Below are positions 10,030 through 23,336 of a DNA stretch of 64,000 bases, in pieces. The stretch is from Carnegiea gigantea (taxonomy: Eukaryota > Streptophyta > Magnoliopsida > Caryophyllales > Cactaceae). The position numbers were made by a program, and so were the translations under genes. The notes under the pieces were generated by a model that saw only the letters and a program-made list of their open reading frames with translations, had not been told where the DNA came from and did not search any database. Each line of letters opens with the position of its first letter. Within the stretch, counting starts at the first letter, position 1. The DNA lies in contig JAKOGI010000139.1 in the NCBI GenBank assembly GCA_029747015.1, forward strand, positions 762,001 through 826,000, in the 5' to 3' direction.

Positions 10030-13000
10030 TATTTTGTATGAATGAAAATGGTGGGTTCGAGCGAGGTGGAAAAATATTTAAGAGATTAAGGTAATAATTT
10101 ATTTGGGGAAAATTTTTAGACATTTATTAAATTTTTCTTTGAGATTACTACGAATACCTAGAATAACTAATGATAAAACTATGAGCTTTGAAGCCACAAA
10201 AAAGAAAAGTGAAAAAGTGTCTTATAAAAATTGTCATTAGTAAAAATCATGTACTGGGTATTGATTTTTAATTTTTTATTTTTTAAAAAAGGGATGTGGA
10301 TGGAGAAACTATAATTGCACACGTGGTAAGTTAAAGTTAATTAATAGATAAAATTAAAAAATGTGAATGTAGTAAACGTTGGACATCTCAAGTGTTAATA
10401 TAAGACATGTATAGAAATATGACTAATAAGTAGACAAAAATTAGTTGTATTCTACTTGAAATCAAATTGAAATCCTTCAAAAATTTTGGATTTGATACAA
10501 TCCTTTCAACTCAAACTCAAGATAAACCAAACTTGAAAATTCTGCAGATTAACTAGCGAACCTAAACCGAACACATTCTAAGGAGTAACTAATCTTTAAC
10601 CATGGCGTTTATATCATAGTGAAAAGTTTTATTGATCCCTTCAATAATCTCTTTAGTACTTACAATTGCTATATTGTTTCATCAACTACAAATAATTTTT
10701 TAGATAATAAAAAAAGGGTCTCCAAATATGTTGGATTAGCTTGAAATCCATAAAATCAAAATATATTCATCTCTATTTTACTATATCTTGAATTATATCT
10801 AATCTATGTTTTATCCTGATTTCAATTACATCCAACTCGTATTTTCCTCTGAACAACTAGTCTAAGTTAGGGGATCCCCCCCCCCCCCCCCCCCAAAAAA
10901 AAGAAAAGACTTAACTTAAAAACCTATTAACTAAATAAATTTTCAAAAAAAATAAATCAGTTCGATCAACCAAACCGGAAAAAAATTTTAGTTTTCATTT
11001 CGGTTACAGTTCGGATAGTTTAAAAGTTCGGTTAACCAAATCGAAATTAATTTTTTTAAAAAAATTTAAACATAGAAAATGTAAACTCTAGATAAGAAAG
11101 TACACTTTTTATTAGTGAATGGTAACTGAAATTTAATTTTTTATAAAAAACTTTTAAACATAAAAAATAAGAAAATTTAGGTAAAAATGTATACTTTTTA
11201 ATTATATGTGGACGGTTAACCGGTAACCGGGTTTTGGATGAACTGAAATTTTTGATTAACCGATTCAATTCAATTATAGTTCTAAATTTTTTTAAGCCAA
11301 AAACCGGTTACTCAATTCTTGATTAATTAAAACCTCGGTTAATCGATTTTGTACACACCAACTCTAGGTGAAACATACGTATGGTGAATCTTGAATCTTA
11401 TTTTGGATTTGTGCAAGTATTGAACATGAGATATACGTGAAGCCCAACAGCCAATAAAGAACTGAACCCAATAAAAGGCAGCCAATAAAGAAGCGCCAAC
11501 GTTAATTAATTTGTTCCACTTTTTACTAACTGATTCACTCAGGAGAGCCGTTAAGGTGGCCCCGATTACATGCTTTCAAAATTACCAGTTGCCAAGCAAC
11601 TATGCAAGTTTCATGACTACCCAATATTGGGTTGGAGGTTGAAAAAATTCAAGACACTAAAGAAAACTATGAATTAATGAATACTCTAACAAGAAATCCT
11701 AAAATGATGATATTATAACAAATGGGAAAAAAACGGTGAAAAAAGATCGTGTTAAGAATTAAAGAAATTATCACTAATAAAAATCATAAATTAATAAGTA
11801 ATTGTTTTAAAAATGAAATATGAATAGGGTAAAATTATAAACGTGCATTGTCTAGTCTAAATGTGTCAAGTGTTGATCTAAGAGATGGGTAGAACATGGG
11901 TATAGTCATTTTATTTGTGATATGGGTATTGATATAAGAGACGGATAAAATTATAAACGGTCTGGTTGCTCTTCCACTCATACATCCATTCTAAGTGCTT
12001 ATATGTACTAAGATTTGAATGTTGTCCAAAGTGGATGAAAATAATGTGCCACTTGTGCTGCAAACACTTGGGCAATTGGCTCATTGTTGATTGGTTATCA
12101 ATATGATATGAGAGGTGAAGCTACACTGTGTTACCTTCAGTATTGATATAAAAGTTAAAGATCTTTCTTAGTAAACAGCTGTTAGTTGTTCGTTGTTAGA
12201 TATTCGTATCATTTGTTTCTATTGGTTGATCAATAACTGTTCGTTGTTAGTTGTTTATTGTTAGTTGATTGCATGTGCACTTTGTAAAAAAGTGTTCAGT
12301 GAAATGGATTGTTTATGTAAAAGTTGTTTGATAAAGTTTCTTTTTTATCGTGTTTCTCTAGTTTATTATTTATTAGCACGTGATTTGTATTCTTTACTTG
12401 CACAATTTTCTTCAATTTATGAATTAATATTCATGTAACATGTACAATAACGTTTATTCAGAAAGTCTTGTTTTGTTACTTAATTGTACTTAATTTTTTA
12501 TCTAATCTTCTTTTCAATACTACGAAGTGAAATTTACACAGCATCCACTATCCTTAACATTATTTTGCTTTTTATTTTATTATTAATATATTTGTATTTT
12601 TCAATGTGAGGCAAAATTAATGTAATATTCAAGATACCCGTTATCTAAAATTAATTGACATAAATAATTTAATCTTTTTACTGGAAATAAAAATTGATGT
12701 ACTTTAGGTCAACCTTTAGGCATTTTGGTAATTTGAAAACCAAAATCAAAAAAATAATTCCAAAAAGTTACTTGGTTTAAATTTTTGAGGACTAGCTTTT
12801 TGGGACCAAAAAGTTATTTCAAATAGCTAATACCAAATATCTAAAGTAGCTATTTCACTTAATCAAACAGTCAAAATGCTCCAAAACATCAATTTTGATA
12901 AAAAAACATGCCTAATGTAAGTTCAGTGATCATTGTATCAAATACTTAGTACTAAAGTTTAGTGATTTTTCAAACCTTTTTAAATTTTAGCAAATTTTTT

Positions 13001-13120
13001 TGATAGAAAATTTTAATGTTCCTACTATTTGAATAAAATTTGAATAATTTTTCAAATTCTCTCTTTAAAAATAAAATCAACCTAGGAAAAGATATATAAA
13101 AATAAATTATCAAGAAAAAA
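10030..13120. other. AT-rich intergenic region with diffuse repeats
   Basis: No gene is visible. It holds a C19-A8 tract at 10876-10902, a stretch rich in cggttaacc/aaccggtt words at 10960-11350 of a kind common in dispersed plant repeats, and degenerate gttagttgtt repeats at 12180-12280. The remaining sequence is AT-rich without structure I can name. Confidence 0.45.
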
Positions 13121-13379
13121 GGTAAAGAAAAAGAAAAAGAGAAGCTGAAAAGGAAACAAATTATCAAGAAAGGGGGGAAACTGGAAACGATCCGTATCTT
13201 CGTATGTCCCGGTCAAAACACTTTCCAAAATATCCCGGGGAAATAAAAAAGAAAAAAGAAAAAAGAAAAAAGGTGAGTTTAGTTTAACTTCAGTTACGTG
13301 GGAAAAATAAAAAATAAAAAATAAAAAAATATCAACAAATCGAAACGGGAAATTTAAAATTTCCGTTCCGCCGTTTTCG

Positions 13380-13489
13380 GAGAACAGTTTCATCTTTTTC
13401 TCTCTCCTTCGCCACCGTTCTCCCCTGCCTCCCTCTTCTGATCACTATCCCGCGAAAACTAGTGAGAGAAAGAGAGAGAGAGAGAGAGA
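13380..13489 (+). promoter_or_regulatory. CT- then GA-rich 5' leader of the MCRS1-like gene
   Basis: A CT-rich stretch (ctttttctctctccttcgcc, from about 13393) and an AG run (13464-13489) lie directly before the ATG at 13490. The same layout precedes the upstream copy. GA-repeat leaders are known targets of plant BPC/GAGA factors; the role here is inferred. Confidence 0.4.
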
Positions 13490-16400
13490 ATGGGAGCGGT
13501 AGGCCCTGTCACTCCATGGAGTACCAACGACGATCTCTTGCTTAAGAAAGCACTTGAGGTAATTTTCACTTCCACATTCCTCTTTTTTTTGGGCCGAAAT
13601 TGAATTAGGGTTGTGTCTAATTTCCATGTTTTAGTCGAAATCTTTCACTGTTGATGACCTTTTGTTTTATGAAATTTGTAATCTTTATTTGTCGACGTGA
13701 TTTTTGAGGTTTTAGGGGTTTCAATTTCGCCAATGTACTTCTGACCAAGAAATTAGTTGGTTAGTCGTCGTTTGCAGTGCTAGGGTTTAGGGTTTATGGT
13801 AACTAGAGAGTGTGATTGTGTGTCAGAATTTCAAGGGCTGAGCAATCTTCTGAAGACTGGTTTCAGTGATCATTAGTCATGATCGGGTTTCCGGGTTGGG
13901 GATGGGCTCGGCTGGGACTTGGGAGTGCATTTAAAAAATTGGAAACAACATTTTGATATATGTCTCTAAAAGTTGTCATAGACCTTGATCCGGAAAAGAA
14001 AAGAAAAAAAGGGTTGCAGTATAGTACACTACCTGTGCTAGTTGATATTATTGACGGGTCTTTTTTCTTTTTCTTGGTTACATTTTCAGGACGGTGCTTC
14101 CTTGGAATCACTCGCTAAGGGTGCCGTTCAATTCTCTCGTAGATTTACAATTACGGAATTGCAGGATAGGTGGAATTCTCTTCTCTATGATTTAAACACC
14201 TCTATAGAAGCTTCAGTGCGAATGATAGAGTTTGAGCGTTCTGCATTCAAGCGTACATCAAAATTGAAGAGACCTGACCATTCAAAATCAAAAGAAGATC
14301 ATTGTGGCACTGGAAAAAGGAAAGCTGATAGCGTCCGTAAATGCTACTATGCTATGCGGAAAAGAATGCGCAGTGAGCCACTTAACCGAGGCAATATAAG
14401 CTTTCCGGGTGATTCTTACAATATTAGTGGAAGTGAAGCTCCCAGTGTGAACAACATGCTTCTGGATCAACTAGCAAACCATTTTGGACTTGAAGATACT
14501 AGTTTTGATCATTTGAATGTTTTTCCCCAGGTCATGAGAAATAAAGCTCCGCTGTGTGGTGTTGGTGAATTTGCAAATGGACAGCCAAACAGACTTGAAG
14601 ATTCTATTGAGCAAAACAGTGTACAAAATGAAATCCCTCTAGGGCATAGCATGCTTGTGGCTGGGAATTGTACAAGACTTGGGCAGATGGATCCGTCAAA
14701 GAAACTGGGAGAAGGTCGTCACATTTTTCAAGCTGTTGAGGCCAACCTGGTGTCTAGTAGCGAAGGTATCATGTCCCCCGATTTTGGAGGAAATACAATC
14801 TTGAATTCACCTGGCACTTATCGTGAGACTTCATTCAGCCCCATGCATTATACATCCACACCACCTGCAATGCCTGATTGGAAGGAAACTAAGGATGTTT
14901 CAGTGCAAGGATTGCCTGATGATGTCAACATTAAAGGAAACAATGTCCTGACAAGGGAGACCTTTAGCATTACTGATGGTGGTGGTGCTGGTGAAGGAAC
15001 ATCTGAATGCAATGTTATAAGCTTGGAACACAATCACATGTCATTTGATGAAATGAAAATTTCAACAGATCGCACAGAGGGTTACTTTGGGGAGTTAACT
15101 GATACTCTGTTTGACTTCACTAATGAGGAGATACTCGAAGATGCTATTGATAAGTCATATCTTGATGGTCTGAGTTCACTTTTATTGAACTCACCTTATG
15201 ACGCTAATGACGAAATGCCGAAAACTCCTGAAACAAAAGAACCAGTTGTGCCAGTTACATATCCTGATATAGTCAGCACAGATCTAGAGGAAAAGATTGG
15301 TATTGGAGACAGTCATTTGGGTATGCATGAATGTACTTCAGAGAATCAATATCCAATATCAGCATCAATTCGCAGCCCTCAGTTTCCGGAATGTTGTGAT
15401 GGTGTTATTTGCTGCACATTGAATACTGAGGATCCAGAAGTTCCTTGTAATGATCATATTGTTTTTCCTAGTAAGCCGCGACCAGCATTGGGCCATAGAA
15501 GAATTCGAAATGAGGCTCATAAACCGGTGCGATCTAGTAAGGATGACAATGTCCATCAAGCTAGTGAGAAAGGCACAGTGAGAACAGAGCCAAAGCAATT
15601 TGGAGAATCTAATTCAACTTCTCATATGCAATTTCCCAAAATACAATTGAACCATAAAGTTGATGAGTTCGGGGTAAAATTTGAGACATCTGGAGTTGAA
15701 TTACTGAATCGTGCCAAGAGTCCTAGACCCAATAGTGAAAGGCCATGTCATAGCAGTCTGCCTATAAAGAAGGAATCTTCAGAGCTTTTACTGGTTGGAG
15801 AATCTGGTAGTTGTGTGGTTGATAAGTCATGTCATGTTTCAGATTCAGGCCATCTACAGTCTGTTGCTGGTGGAATTAATCAGGAAAGCCAGGAAATGCT
15901 GACTTTTAGAGATCAGGGATGTTCTGGTGCAGACCTTATGGCCACAGAACTTGGAGGAGAGCTAGTATTATCAGATGGATCTGAGGAACAATATTCTGAG
16001 AGTGATACAGACATTCCTTCTTTTTCCGATGTTGAAGCGATGGTACTCCTAGTACTATGCAGTGAGCTTGTTAGCAAATGTTACTGTGACAAATGCATCT
16101 GCCACAGCTTTCTCTGATCACTTGACTTGTTGCCGCAGATACTTGATATGGACTTGGAACCTGATGATGGGGACTCTTTATGTAATGGGGATGGTAACCT
16201 ACTCATTTACCCGGGTCATTTGCTTCTCCATTTGTTTGGCTCAAATTTGCTCCTATTTTGGTTATCAGCAGATCTTGATTGCAAAGTCATGTTTACTGCT
16301 TACCATTTTATCAGCGAGTAGCACGGGTTATTTATGCATTATGCAATGGTAATCTGTAATCTTTGATGATGCGGTGATAACATGTGCTAAGGCCTAGACG

Positions 16401-19400
16401 TTTCTTCCTCCTTTTGTTTGAGTATCATTGTTGAAGAGCCTTCTGAATTCAGGTTATCGTGTCCTCTCTGGACCTAGTGTGGCATCAAAATTTAAGCATA
16501 TTAAAGTTATACGATTTTACTTTTTCTTACCTTCCAATTTTGAGGCAATTGCAAATTCAAGTGTCCCTACACGACTTTGTTTCTTTCATAACAGGCCTCC
16601 CAGTGATTGGCATCTGGGCTTTTTGTTCAAAAAGAAAAAGAAAAGGGGGGGGGGGGATCGTTAAGCCTTTGAAATTTGGATGTTTTTTTTTTCTTGTTTG
16701 TGGGGTGAATTTATGTGAAGTCTTCCTTCAATAATTTTCTTACTGAGGTTTTAAGCCGAAATTTGTTCCCTACAATTTTATTTTTTTATTGGTTTGTTTT
16801 ACTGGGTCTCATAGAATCAGCCTTCTAGCAAAGGCAAGATTGCTTACGTCTAGATTTCCCTAGACCTTACTTAGGTGGGATCCACATCTAGAGTTGTGGT
16901 TGTTGTAACCTATGTGCAGCACCATGATTATCTATTTATTTATTTATTTATTTATTTATTTATTTGTATCTGGTTTGGACCTTATGTTGCTTCTTTCAAT
17001 TTCAGTTTCAAAATATCAGAACGAGGATGCTAGGGCAATCATTAGGTTGGAACAGCATGCTGATTCCTGCATGCAGAGACACATTGCAAGACATGGGGCA
17101 TTAGCAATGTTGTCTCGTGGGCATTCAAAGTACTATATCAAGAAGCCTGAGGTACTTGAGCTGTAATATGTTCCTGTTGCTTATCTTTATCATTTATGAC
17201 ATGCTTTTGACACCCAGTATCTGGCTGACAGCTTTCTACACTACCTATTTGGCTTGGTCACTCATATAACTTGCTTGAATTGGTTAGGTCTTGCTCGGAA
17301 GAGGAACAGATGGGGTTGCTGTTGATATTGACTTGGGGAGGGAAGGCTGTGCAAACTTGATATCAAGGTGTCAGGTGAGACTTTTTGATACCAGCATCTT
17401 GTAGTTCTAGTGACTCTATGCACATTCGGATCCAAACACATACCTTGAAGTCCCACCTATGGGGGAGGGGGTACTTAGATATACTAACCTTGCCCCTGAA
17501 TTATTGAGAGTCTGTCCTTTACACCCTAGATTTAAACCGTTGATCACCTCTATCAGCAGAAAAATATGTAGAGGATAGCTCAGCAAGGCATTTGTTTTAG
17601 TCCCTTATTATCCAAGCTTTTGGGTTGGGGGGGGGGGGGATTGCCTATAGTTATACTTACCCTGCTAACCAGAAGGTGGGATTTAGTTCTCGTGAAGTGA
17701 TTGATCTTTTTGTTGTGTACGCGTGCGCTGTGTGAAGCATTGATCGGAATAGGAACAATTACACCTTATTGTAGATCAGTATACTGCAATGGAATGGAAA
17801 CATAAGAAACTATGTAGATTCTAAATAATATACTCTGCGAAATTTAATGATCAAATAAAATATCTAGTGTCTGTTATTCTTAAATCTTAACTGAAGAGTA
17901 ATAATTACTAACATGTATTCGGCCATATAGCTCATCAATTTGTGTGATGCCCATACGGCCATGTCTATTTGAGCATACAGTGTCATTCTGCCATTTTTTA
18001 ACCTTTTTCACCACATGGACAACTGTGCCTTTATAGTTCATAGAAACAGGAAATACAGGGAGCGGGATATGAAGTACAAATGTTGTTGTTGTTGGGCGGA
18101 GCAGCACCTCCCTTATGATCAGATTAGAGAAGCAACACACTGGGAAAGGCTGTCCTAATTTGATACAACCTGATTTTGATCAACACGTACATTAGCCAAA
18201 TGATCGGCCACACTATTAGATTCTGAGTAGCATTGGGTCAGCTTGACAATGCATTCTTCTTAAAACTGAAGAGCTATTTTCAGAGAGAAGTCCTGGACTA
18301 GCTACTGAACTAGTTCATTGGGGGAACAAACTATAAGCTGGAGAAGTCTGTCGACTGGCTTGATTCACCACTTGAGAATGATAGTTAGGAGTTAGACTTT
18401 CCTGTGTTGTTAGATTTGGTGCAAAGGGCGATCTTTCGCTGGTAAGAGTTTGCAATTGGAGCTCGACTTGTTGCCCTTCTGAAACAGTTGATTGAGGGCT
18501 CTGATTAGCTCATAGTGCAGTTGAGAAGATGCAAGATCAATTCTGTGTTTACTCTAGTTTTCATTTGATACTGATTTGATGTTCAAGCCTCTGTGGCTGA
18601 TGCGATTGACGACATGCTGTAGCTAGTAGGTTCCTGCAATTTGTCTCTTCCCTTGGTACCATATTTCTCAATTCTCACCTTGATACCAACGGTGCTCTTG
18701 CTTTTGGGAGAAAGAAAAAAGGACAATATTTAAGACAATATAAATGAATCGACTGCAAGAGTTAGCTCAATTGCAGAATGAACTCAACTATTGTCTAAAA
18801 GTTCTCTGTCTGGCCGTTCATTAGTTCTACATTCAGCATTATTGGCAGTGTGAGAAGTACCCACTTTTTGCTTTTCACTTTGCCTTACCCTGTGCAAGAC
18901 TGTGCAGCCATCACCTTTGATATGGCATCCTTGTGCTTCTTACAACTGATTTCTTTTCTTATCAATCCCGCCCCCCCCCCCCCAAAAAAAACCCCCCTTT
19001 TGGATGACCAGGCAGTTATAAAGATGGACAAAGATGGAACCTTTTATATGAAGAATCTTGGCAGGCGCTCAATCTATGTCAATGGCCAGAAGGTACAGAG
19101 GGAAGCATGTGTCATTCTTCCCTCACTTTGCTCGATTAAGGTGTGTAATTACAGAATGTGCATTGGATTCACTTAAAGTTCACTGTTCAATTAGCCATTG
19201 CCAGGTCTGTACTTATGGAATGTTCCTTGGCAGAAGAACAATAGGATTTACAGACACTACCCTGTGGAAAATATTCCTTGACATCGTCAAGGTCATGTAA
19301 TTCTTTTTGACAGTACCTTTTACTTACGTCAAAGCATAGATGGGCAAATGCATAATGTGACTGCATACATCTGATGCCCAACCCCCCCCCCCCCCAAAAA

Positions 19401-19731
19401 AAAAGGAGTCAAAGCTCCCCCGGGGAGGACCTTAGATGATGCTGTGTGCATGGGTTATGATATACTAATATTTTGTCTGTCATCTGAAAAGAGAAAACAA
19501 AAGGACTGCATTAATTTTATGGAGCAACAGTTTGAGTTATTTCTGGTTTAGGGTTTCTATAAATAATGTCATATTAATACTACTATCATATTAGTACAAG
19601 AAATTGCATAATCGGTTCAAAAGTTCTCATGATGTTGGTTCTATCTGCAGATTACGGGAATGTGGTTCAATTTTTACCATTTGAGACAAAGCAGGCGTGT
19701 AAAGCAGCAGCATCTGAGCAATGGTGCTTGA
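13490..19731 (+). CDS. MCRS1/EMB1967-like FHA-domain protein, seven exons
   Basis: Exons 13490-13558, 14090-16042, 16139-16193, 17006-17151, 17288-17374, 19012-19140 and 19651-19731 join in phase to 839 codons plus TGA, all with GT-AG introns. Residues 1-60 form the MCRS_N domain (W10, DDLLLKKALE, then SLAKGAVQFSRRF and ELQDRWNSLLYD). A basic KRKADSV/RKRMR patch near 105 is NLS-like, and a long low-conservation acidic/serine region follows. A KYQNEDARAIIRLEQ block leads into the C-terminal FHA domain (742-839): GR at 745-746, ISR at 766-768, NG at 794-795. In animals MCRS1 is a subunit of INO80 and NSL chromatin complexes; the Arabidopsis relative EMB1967 is needed for embryo development, so a nuclear chromatin role is expected. 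The last exon (ITGMWFNFYHLRQ) is less canonical than that of the pseudogene copy. The start is the only in-frame ATG of exon 1. Exon borders of 6 and 7 are the least certain. Confidence 0.85.
16926..16967. repeat. (TTTA)n microsatellite in intron 3 of the MCRS1-like gene
   Basis: About ten uninterrupted TTTA units lie 40 bp upstream of the exon-4 acceptor, between the likely branch region and the pyrimidine tract. Confidence 0.9.
18971..18991. repeat. bipartite homopolymer C13-A8
   Basis: C13 then A8, followed by C6 and T4, lies 20 bp before the exon-6 acceptor of the MCRS1-like gene. The upstream copy has no such tract at the corresponding intron position. Confidence 0.95.
19382..19404. repeat. 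bipartite homopolymer C14-A9
   Basis: Intron 6 of the MCRS1-like gene. The equivalent position in the upstream copy (7221-7239) reads C11-GGG-A5, so this tract predates the duplication but has changed length and composition. Confidence 0.95.
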
Positions 19732-19859
19732 TAATCTGAGGCCAAGGTGATCAGCATTCTATGATTCAGACAATCGGAGCAGCTGCATGAGGTGTTCGTT
19801 CTAATGCACTTCTGAGTTTGTTTAGGGTTTTAGCTTATTGTGTCTATCATCTAAACTGG

Positions 19860-19881
19860 TTTTTTTTTGGGGGGGGGGGGG
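19860..19881. repeat. bipartite homopolymer T9-G13 in the MCRS1-like 3' flank
   Basis: In the upstream copy the same place (about 8375) reads ctgacaggggtacg, with only four G and no T run. The tract therefore expanded in this copy after the duplication. Confidence 0.9.
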
Positions 19882-20059
19882 AGTAGGAGTAACCATGATG
19901 TTTAGTAGTAGCCTAGGCTTGTAAATTGAATGCTAACTTGGTTACTAGTTGTAATTAACCTAGTTAACAAAGCTCCCTGTTTGGGTTAGTGTGGAAGGTC
20001 TCATGTTTTAACAGAGAGTAGGCAATTAGGCTGCAACCCCTAATGCGTGTTCCACTCTT

Positions 20060-20850
20060 AGATTAAAAAAGCCCGAGGCGTAAAAAAGTGCAAAGGATCC
20101 TAGGACCTCGGGAGCGGGCTTCGAGGCGAAGGCGCAGGTTTTTTAGACATGAGACGCACTTTTACTAAGAAAATGCTTGAAAATCATTCCAAAATCATAT
20201 TTCTTCTAAAACCAGCTAGATAATGACATCAAATAAATGATTTTCACCAAAAAAAGAGAATCAATTAAACACAACAAGATACAAATAAAGCATTAAACAC
20301 AGTTCAATTAGATTATTATAAATTGAACTCCAAAAACATAACACATGCTGCCAGCATGCTAGGAAGGAAGAGAGAGAGAGAAGAGAGATAGACAGAGAGA
20401 GACAGAGAGAGAGAGAGAGAAACGGAGAAAGATTAATAAGCACAAAAAAGAAGTAAGGGTTCGGTACCATGGATGAAGAAGGAAGTCTGAAAGAAGATAT
20501 AAGAACAAAGCATTTATTAGATTATTATCAGCAGGGTTAGAGTTTCCAATTCCAAACTCATGTTCAGTAGTAGCAGTATGTTTTGTTTACTTCTAGTAAC
20601 AGCTTGATTGAAAAGCTTCCACGAACAAAAAGAGGGGTCGAGGCCCCTTAAAGGTTTTTTTTTTCTTTTTTTCCCCAAATGGTCTGTTATGATCTATAAA
20701 GCGCGGGCTTTGTGGGTTTTAAGCCTCGGTTTGAAGCCCAAAAAAGCGCGGGCTTTAAGAATGCACTGAGCTTGACCCATTCCAAGGCGCAAGAGGGTGG
20801 GCTTCGGGTTTTGTGAACTTAGGCGTGCCCCGGACGCGCTTTTTCAAACA
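20060..20850. mobile_element. possible non-autonomous DNA transposon with GC-rich ends
   Basis: GC-rich words such as agcccgaggcg and gcgggcttcgaggcg at 20068-20130 recur in related or inverted form at 20698-20850 (gcgcgggctttgtggg, aagcgcgggcttt, gggcttcggg), around an AT-rich centre containing a (GA)n run at 20368-20420. This pattern is typical of hAT-like MITEs, but no exact terminal repeats or target duplication could be fixed. Confidence 0.35.
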
Positions 20851-20859
20851 CAGGTTCCG

Positions 20860-22112
20860 TTTTTGCTAGATCTAGAGAGTTTCAAATGTAGACAGTCTTA
20901 TCCCTACAAGCACTTGTCTAGTAAAGAGATCGAAAAGACCGGTTTCAAGAGTTTCACAAAAAATTTCATTGAACATTCTATCTAGAGTTGGCAAGTAGGA
21001 TAGGTCGGTTAACCTTGGCTTCACTTGGTGTCATTGAGCCGGCTTCAACCGTTTCGAGTCAATTTGGTGGCAAGAGGGGAACTAGACCGAATGTGGTGCT
21101 TATATGTTCTTTTTTTTTAAAAAAAAAAAAATTGTAATGTAGGAGAAGGAAAAAGAGGAATGATATTGCCATTTCAGTTTACCACTTTACCCTCTACCCC
21201 CCCCCCCCCCCCCCCGGGGTGCGTTGGAGCTATGGAGGTTGGGAGTGTTTCCCAAGTTGTTGACTTTATTGATTCTTACTTCTATATATTGGGTTTGTAA
21301 TTACCCACGCAATTAATTAGCCCAACAGATTATTACCTTTCTAGACAACTTAAGACATCTTAATTGGTGTGGATCCCTCATCAGTTAGACTTCCTACTAT
21401 AATTCGATCGCTATATTATATACTTGTAAACAAGTGAACAACTGTATACTATACAATGCTTACCAATACAGGTTGGTTCAAGTAGTTTGGTTCTTGTTCG
21501 CCTTAAGTATGATCTCGAGTTTGAGTTTTATGAATTGAGAACATTTGTGATGAAAGAACTCTATCCGTTTATGAGCTAACAGTAGCTTGACTATGATAAC
21601 AGAGGTTAAAAGACCAAAAAATACAAGGCTTTTTAGAAAAGCTTTCTTTTTTTGTATTTTTTTCCCCCCGGCTTTGTATTAGGGCGTAAAGGTTGTAAAG
21701 TGACATTTGACACAGGCCTTTGGTATCAAACAACAGCACCCAAATACAATCACAGTGATGAACAAGTGTACAATTGGAAGTGGGGAGAGTGAGCTTGAAC
21801 AAATATTTCTCTTTTCATGTCTCTTTTCACACTGAAGACATAGTTAAAAAATAAAATAAATGAAAATGATATCTGTATTTCTCATCTAAATACAATAATT
21901 ATATAAAACTGAGGGAATGTAGTTGAAATTCTCCCCATCAACGTTCAATTCAAACATGAGGGCTTTATACTCTGGAAATTTGAGGAGCCTCAATTGAACC
22001 TTTGGGCTTGGGTGTTGTAGTGCTGCTGCCCATCCCCCCTACCCAACCACTAGCCCCATTGGATTACCTTGTCAAAGGGCCTCCATGGTATGAAATCTTT
22101 GCCCACCAAAAT

Positions 22113-22151
<39 letters not shown>

Positions 22152-22500
22152 AATAATAATGTGACACTAAAAAGTGTATATAACTGGCCTTGGTGCATTA
22201 AGGGATAGCAAAAATAAACATTCCAAGATCTGAACCCAGTCTCTTGCAATAAGCTCTAAAAAAGCTTATTAATAGCCAAAATAGTCCACATAATTATATG
22301 TAAAATCTCATATAACATTCATTTGAAATAATTAAGATCTCTAATAAGAGATAAAAGTCATTAAAATACGACAAAAAGAAAAATAAAATTTGATAACTCT
22401 TATATTCATGACCTAAGTTTTAAAAATCTATACCCAATTTACGTTTTTGTTTTCTCTTTATAAAGTTTGTTTGAACCACTTTTCTAAAGAAAAAAAGAAC
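20860..22500. other. intergenic region without a recognisable gene
   Basis: Contains a T8-A13 junction near 21113, a C19-G4 tract at 21197-21219 and an (AAC)n microsatellite at 22110-22152 continuing as (AAT)n. The short ORFs here are low-complexity or isolated, and no gene is supported. Confidence 0.45.
22110..22160. repeat. (AAC)n(AAT)n microsatellite
   Basis: About 14 AAC units (22113-22150) are followed by AAT units. The Asn and Leu runs in the overlapping ORFs are by-products. Confidence 0.95.
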
Positions 22501-22506
22501 ACCTTA

Positions 22507-22813
22507 GGACCTGTTCTTTTAGCTGATCTTTTTCAATTTATCAATTTCAATCTACTTTGACTTATTTCAACCAACTTTAACCTACTCCAATAAAAAATAT
22601 CAACTTCAGCCTACTTCAACTCACTTTAACCCACTTCAACCCATCTCCTTCAAAATTTTATTCTCACTATTTTAACTAACTTTTAAAATATGTCAACTTC
22701 AACCCACTTCAACCTATTTCAACCCACTTCAAAAAAAAAATGCCAACTTCAATTCACTTCAACCAACTTTATCCTTTTATCAACTTCAATTTACCAACAA
22801 AAAGAATAGGCCC
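22507..22813. mobile_element. Tourist-like MITE, 307 bp, TTA target duplication
   Basis: The left end GGACCTGTTCTTTT and right end AAAAAGAATAGGCCC are imperfect inverted repeats. Both are flanked by TTA (22504-22506 and 22814-22816), the target size and sequence of PIF/Harbinger (Tourist) elements. The interior is almost entirely degenerate copies of a 10-11-bp word, (c)aacctacttc. The same ends and word occur at 38234 and 61696. Confidence 0.8.
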
Positions 22814-23336
22814 TTATTCATAATGTATAACATACTAGAGGAATGGTCACAAGTTATAACCTAGCTAGACGACCAAGGTGGGTGTGGACTCCTATCCTTT
22901 GGGCATTTTACCTTTTGCCCACTCTTCTTTGGGGCAGGCAAGAATTCAATAGATCCCCTCACCTTGCCCATCCATTCTGCCATCTATCCTCACATGCCTT
23001 TTCTTTTATTGGCTAGTTTCTTGCTATTGTGTAATACAATCTCAAATATATTACTCCTTGTATCTCAAGAAATTAAAAAAACCAAAAAAAAGGTTCTTCT
23101 AACAGTTTACAATTTTCAAAACAGTACAGTAACTATTGATTTTGTTTTTTTACAATTAGTAATTATTGATTTTTATCAAGATATATTAACAAGTTTGGAT
23201 TTTAAAAAAATATGAATAACTAATACGATCATAAATAGGACTTTTAAACAAATGTCTTCTAAAATGTATCTAACAATTACACCTGTAATCAATATATTGA
23301 CATATTTTTTATCAAATGTAGTAGTTTTTGACCTTA

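Noticed and set aside
13082..13393. Phe-rich minus-strand ORF of 103 residues
   Set aside because: Produced by A-rich promoter sequence of the MCRS1-like gene read in reverse.
14042..16117. Single 691-residue ORF as an intronless gene
   Set aside because: The first 16 codons are intron 1 and the last 25 are intron 2. Splice sites at 14089/14090 and 16042/16043 and the presence of the next exons show it is one exon of a spliced gene.
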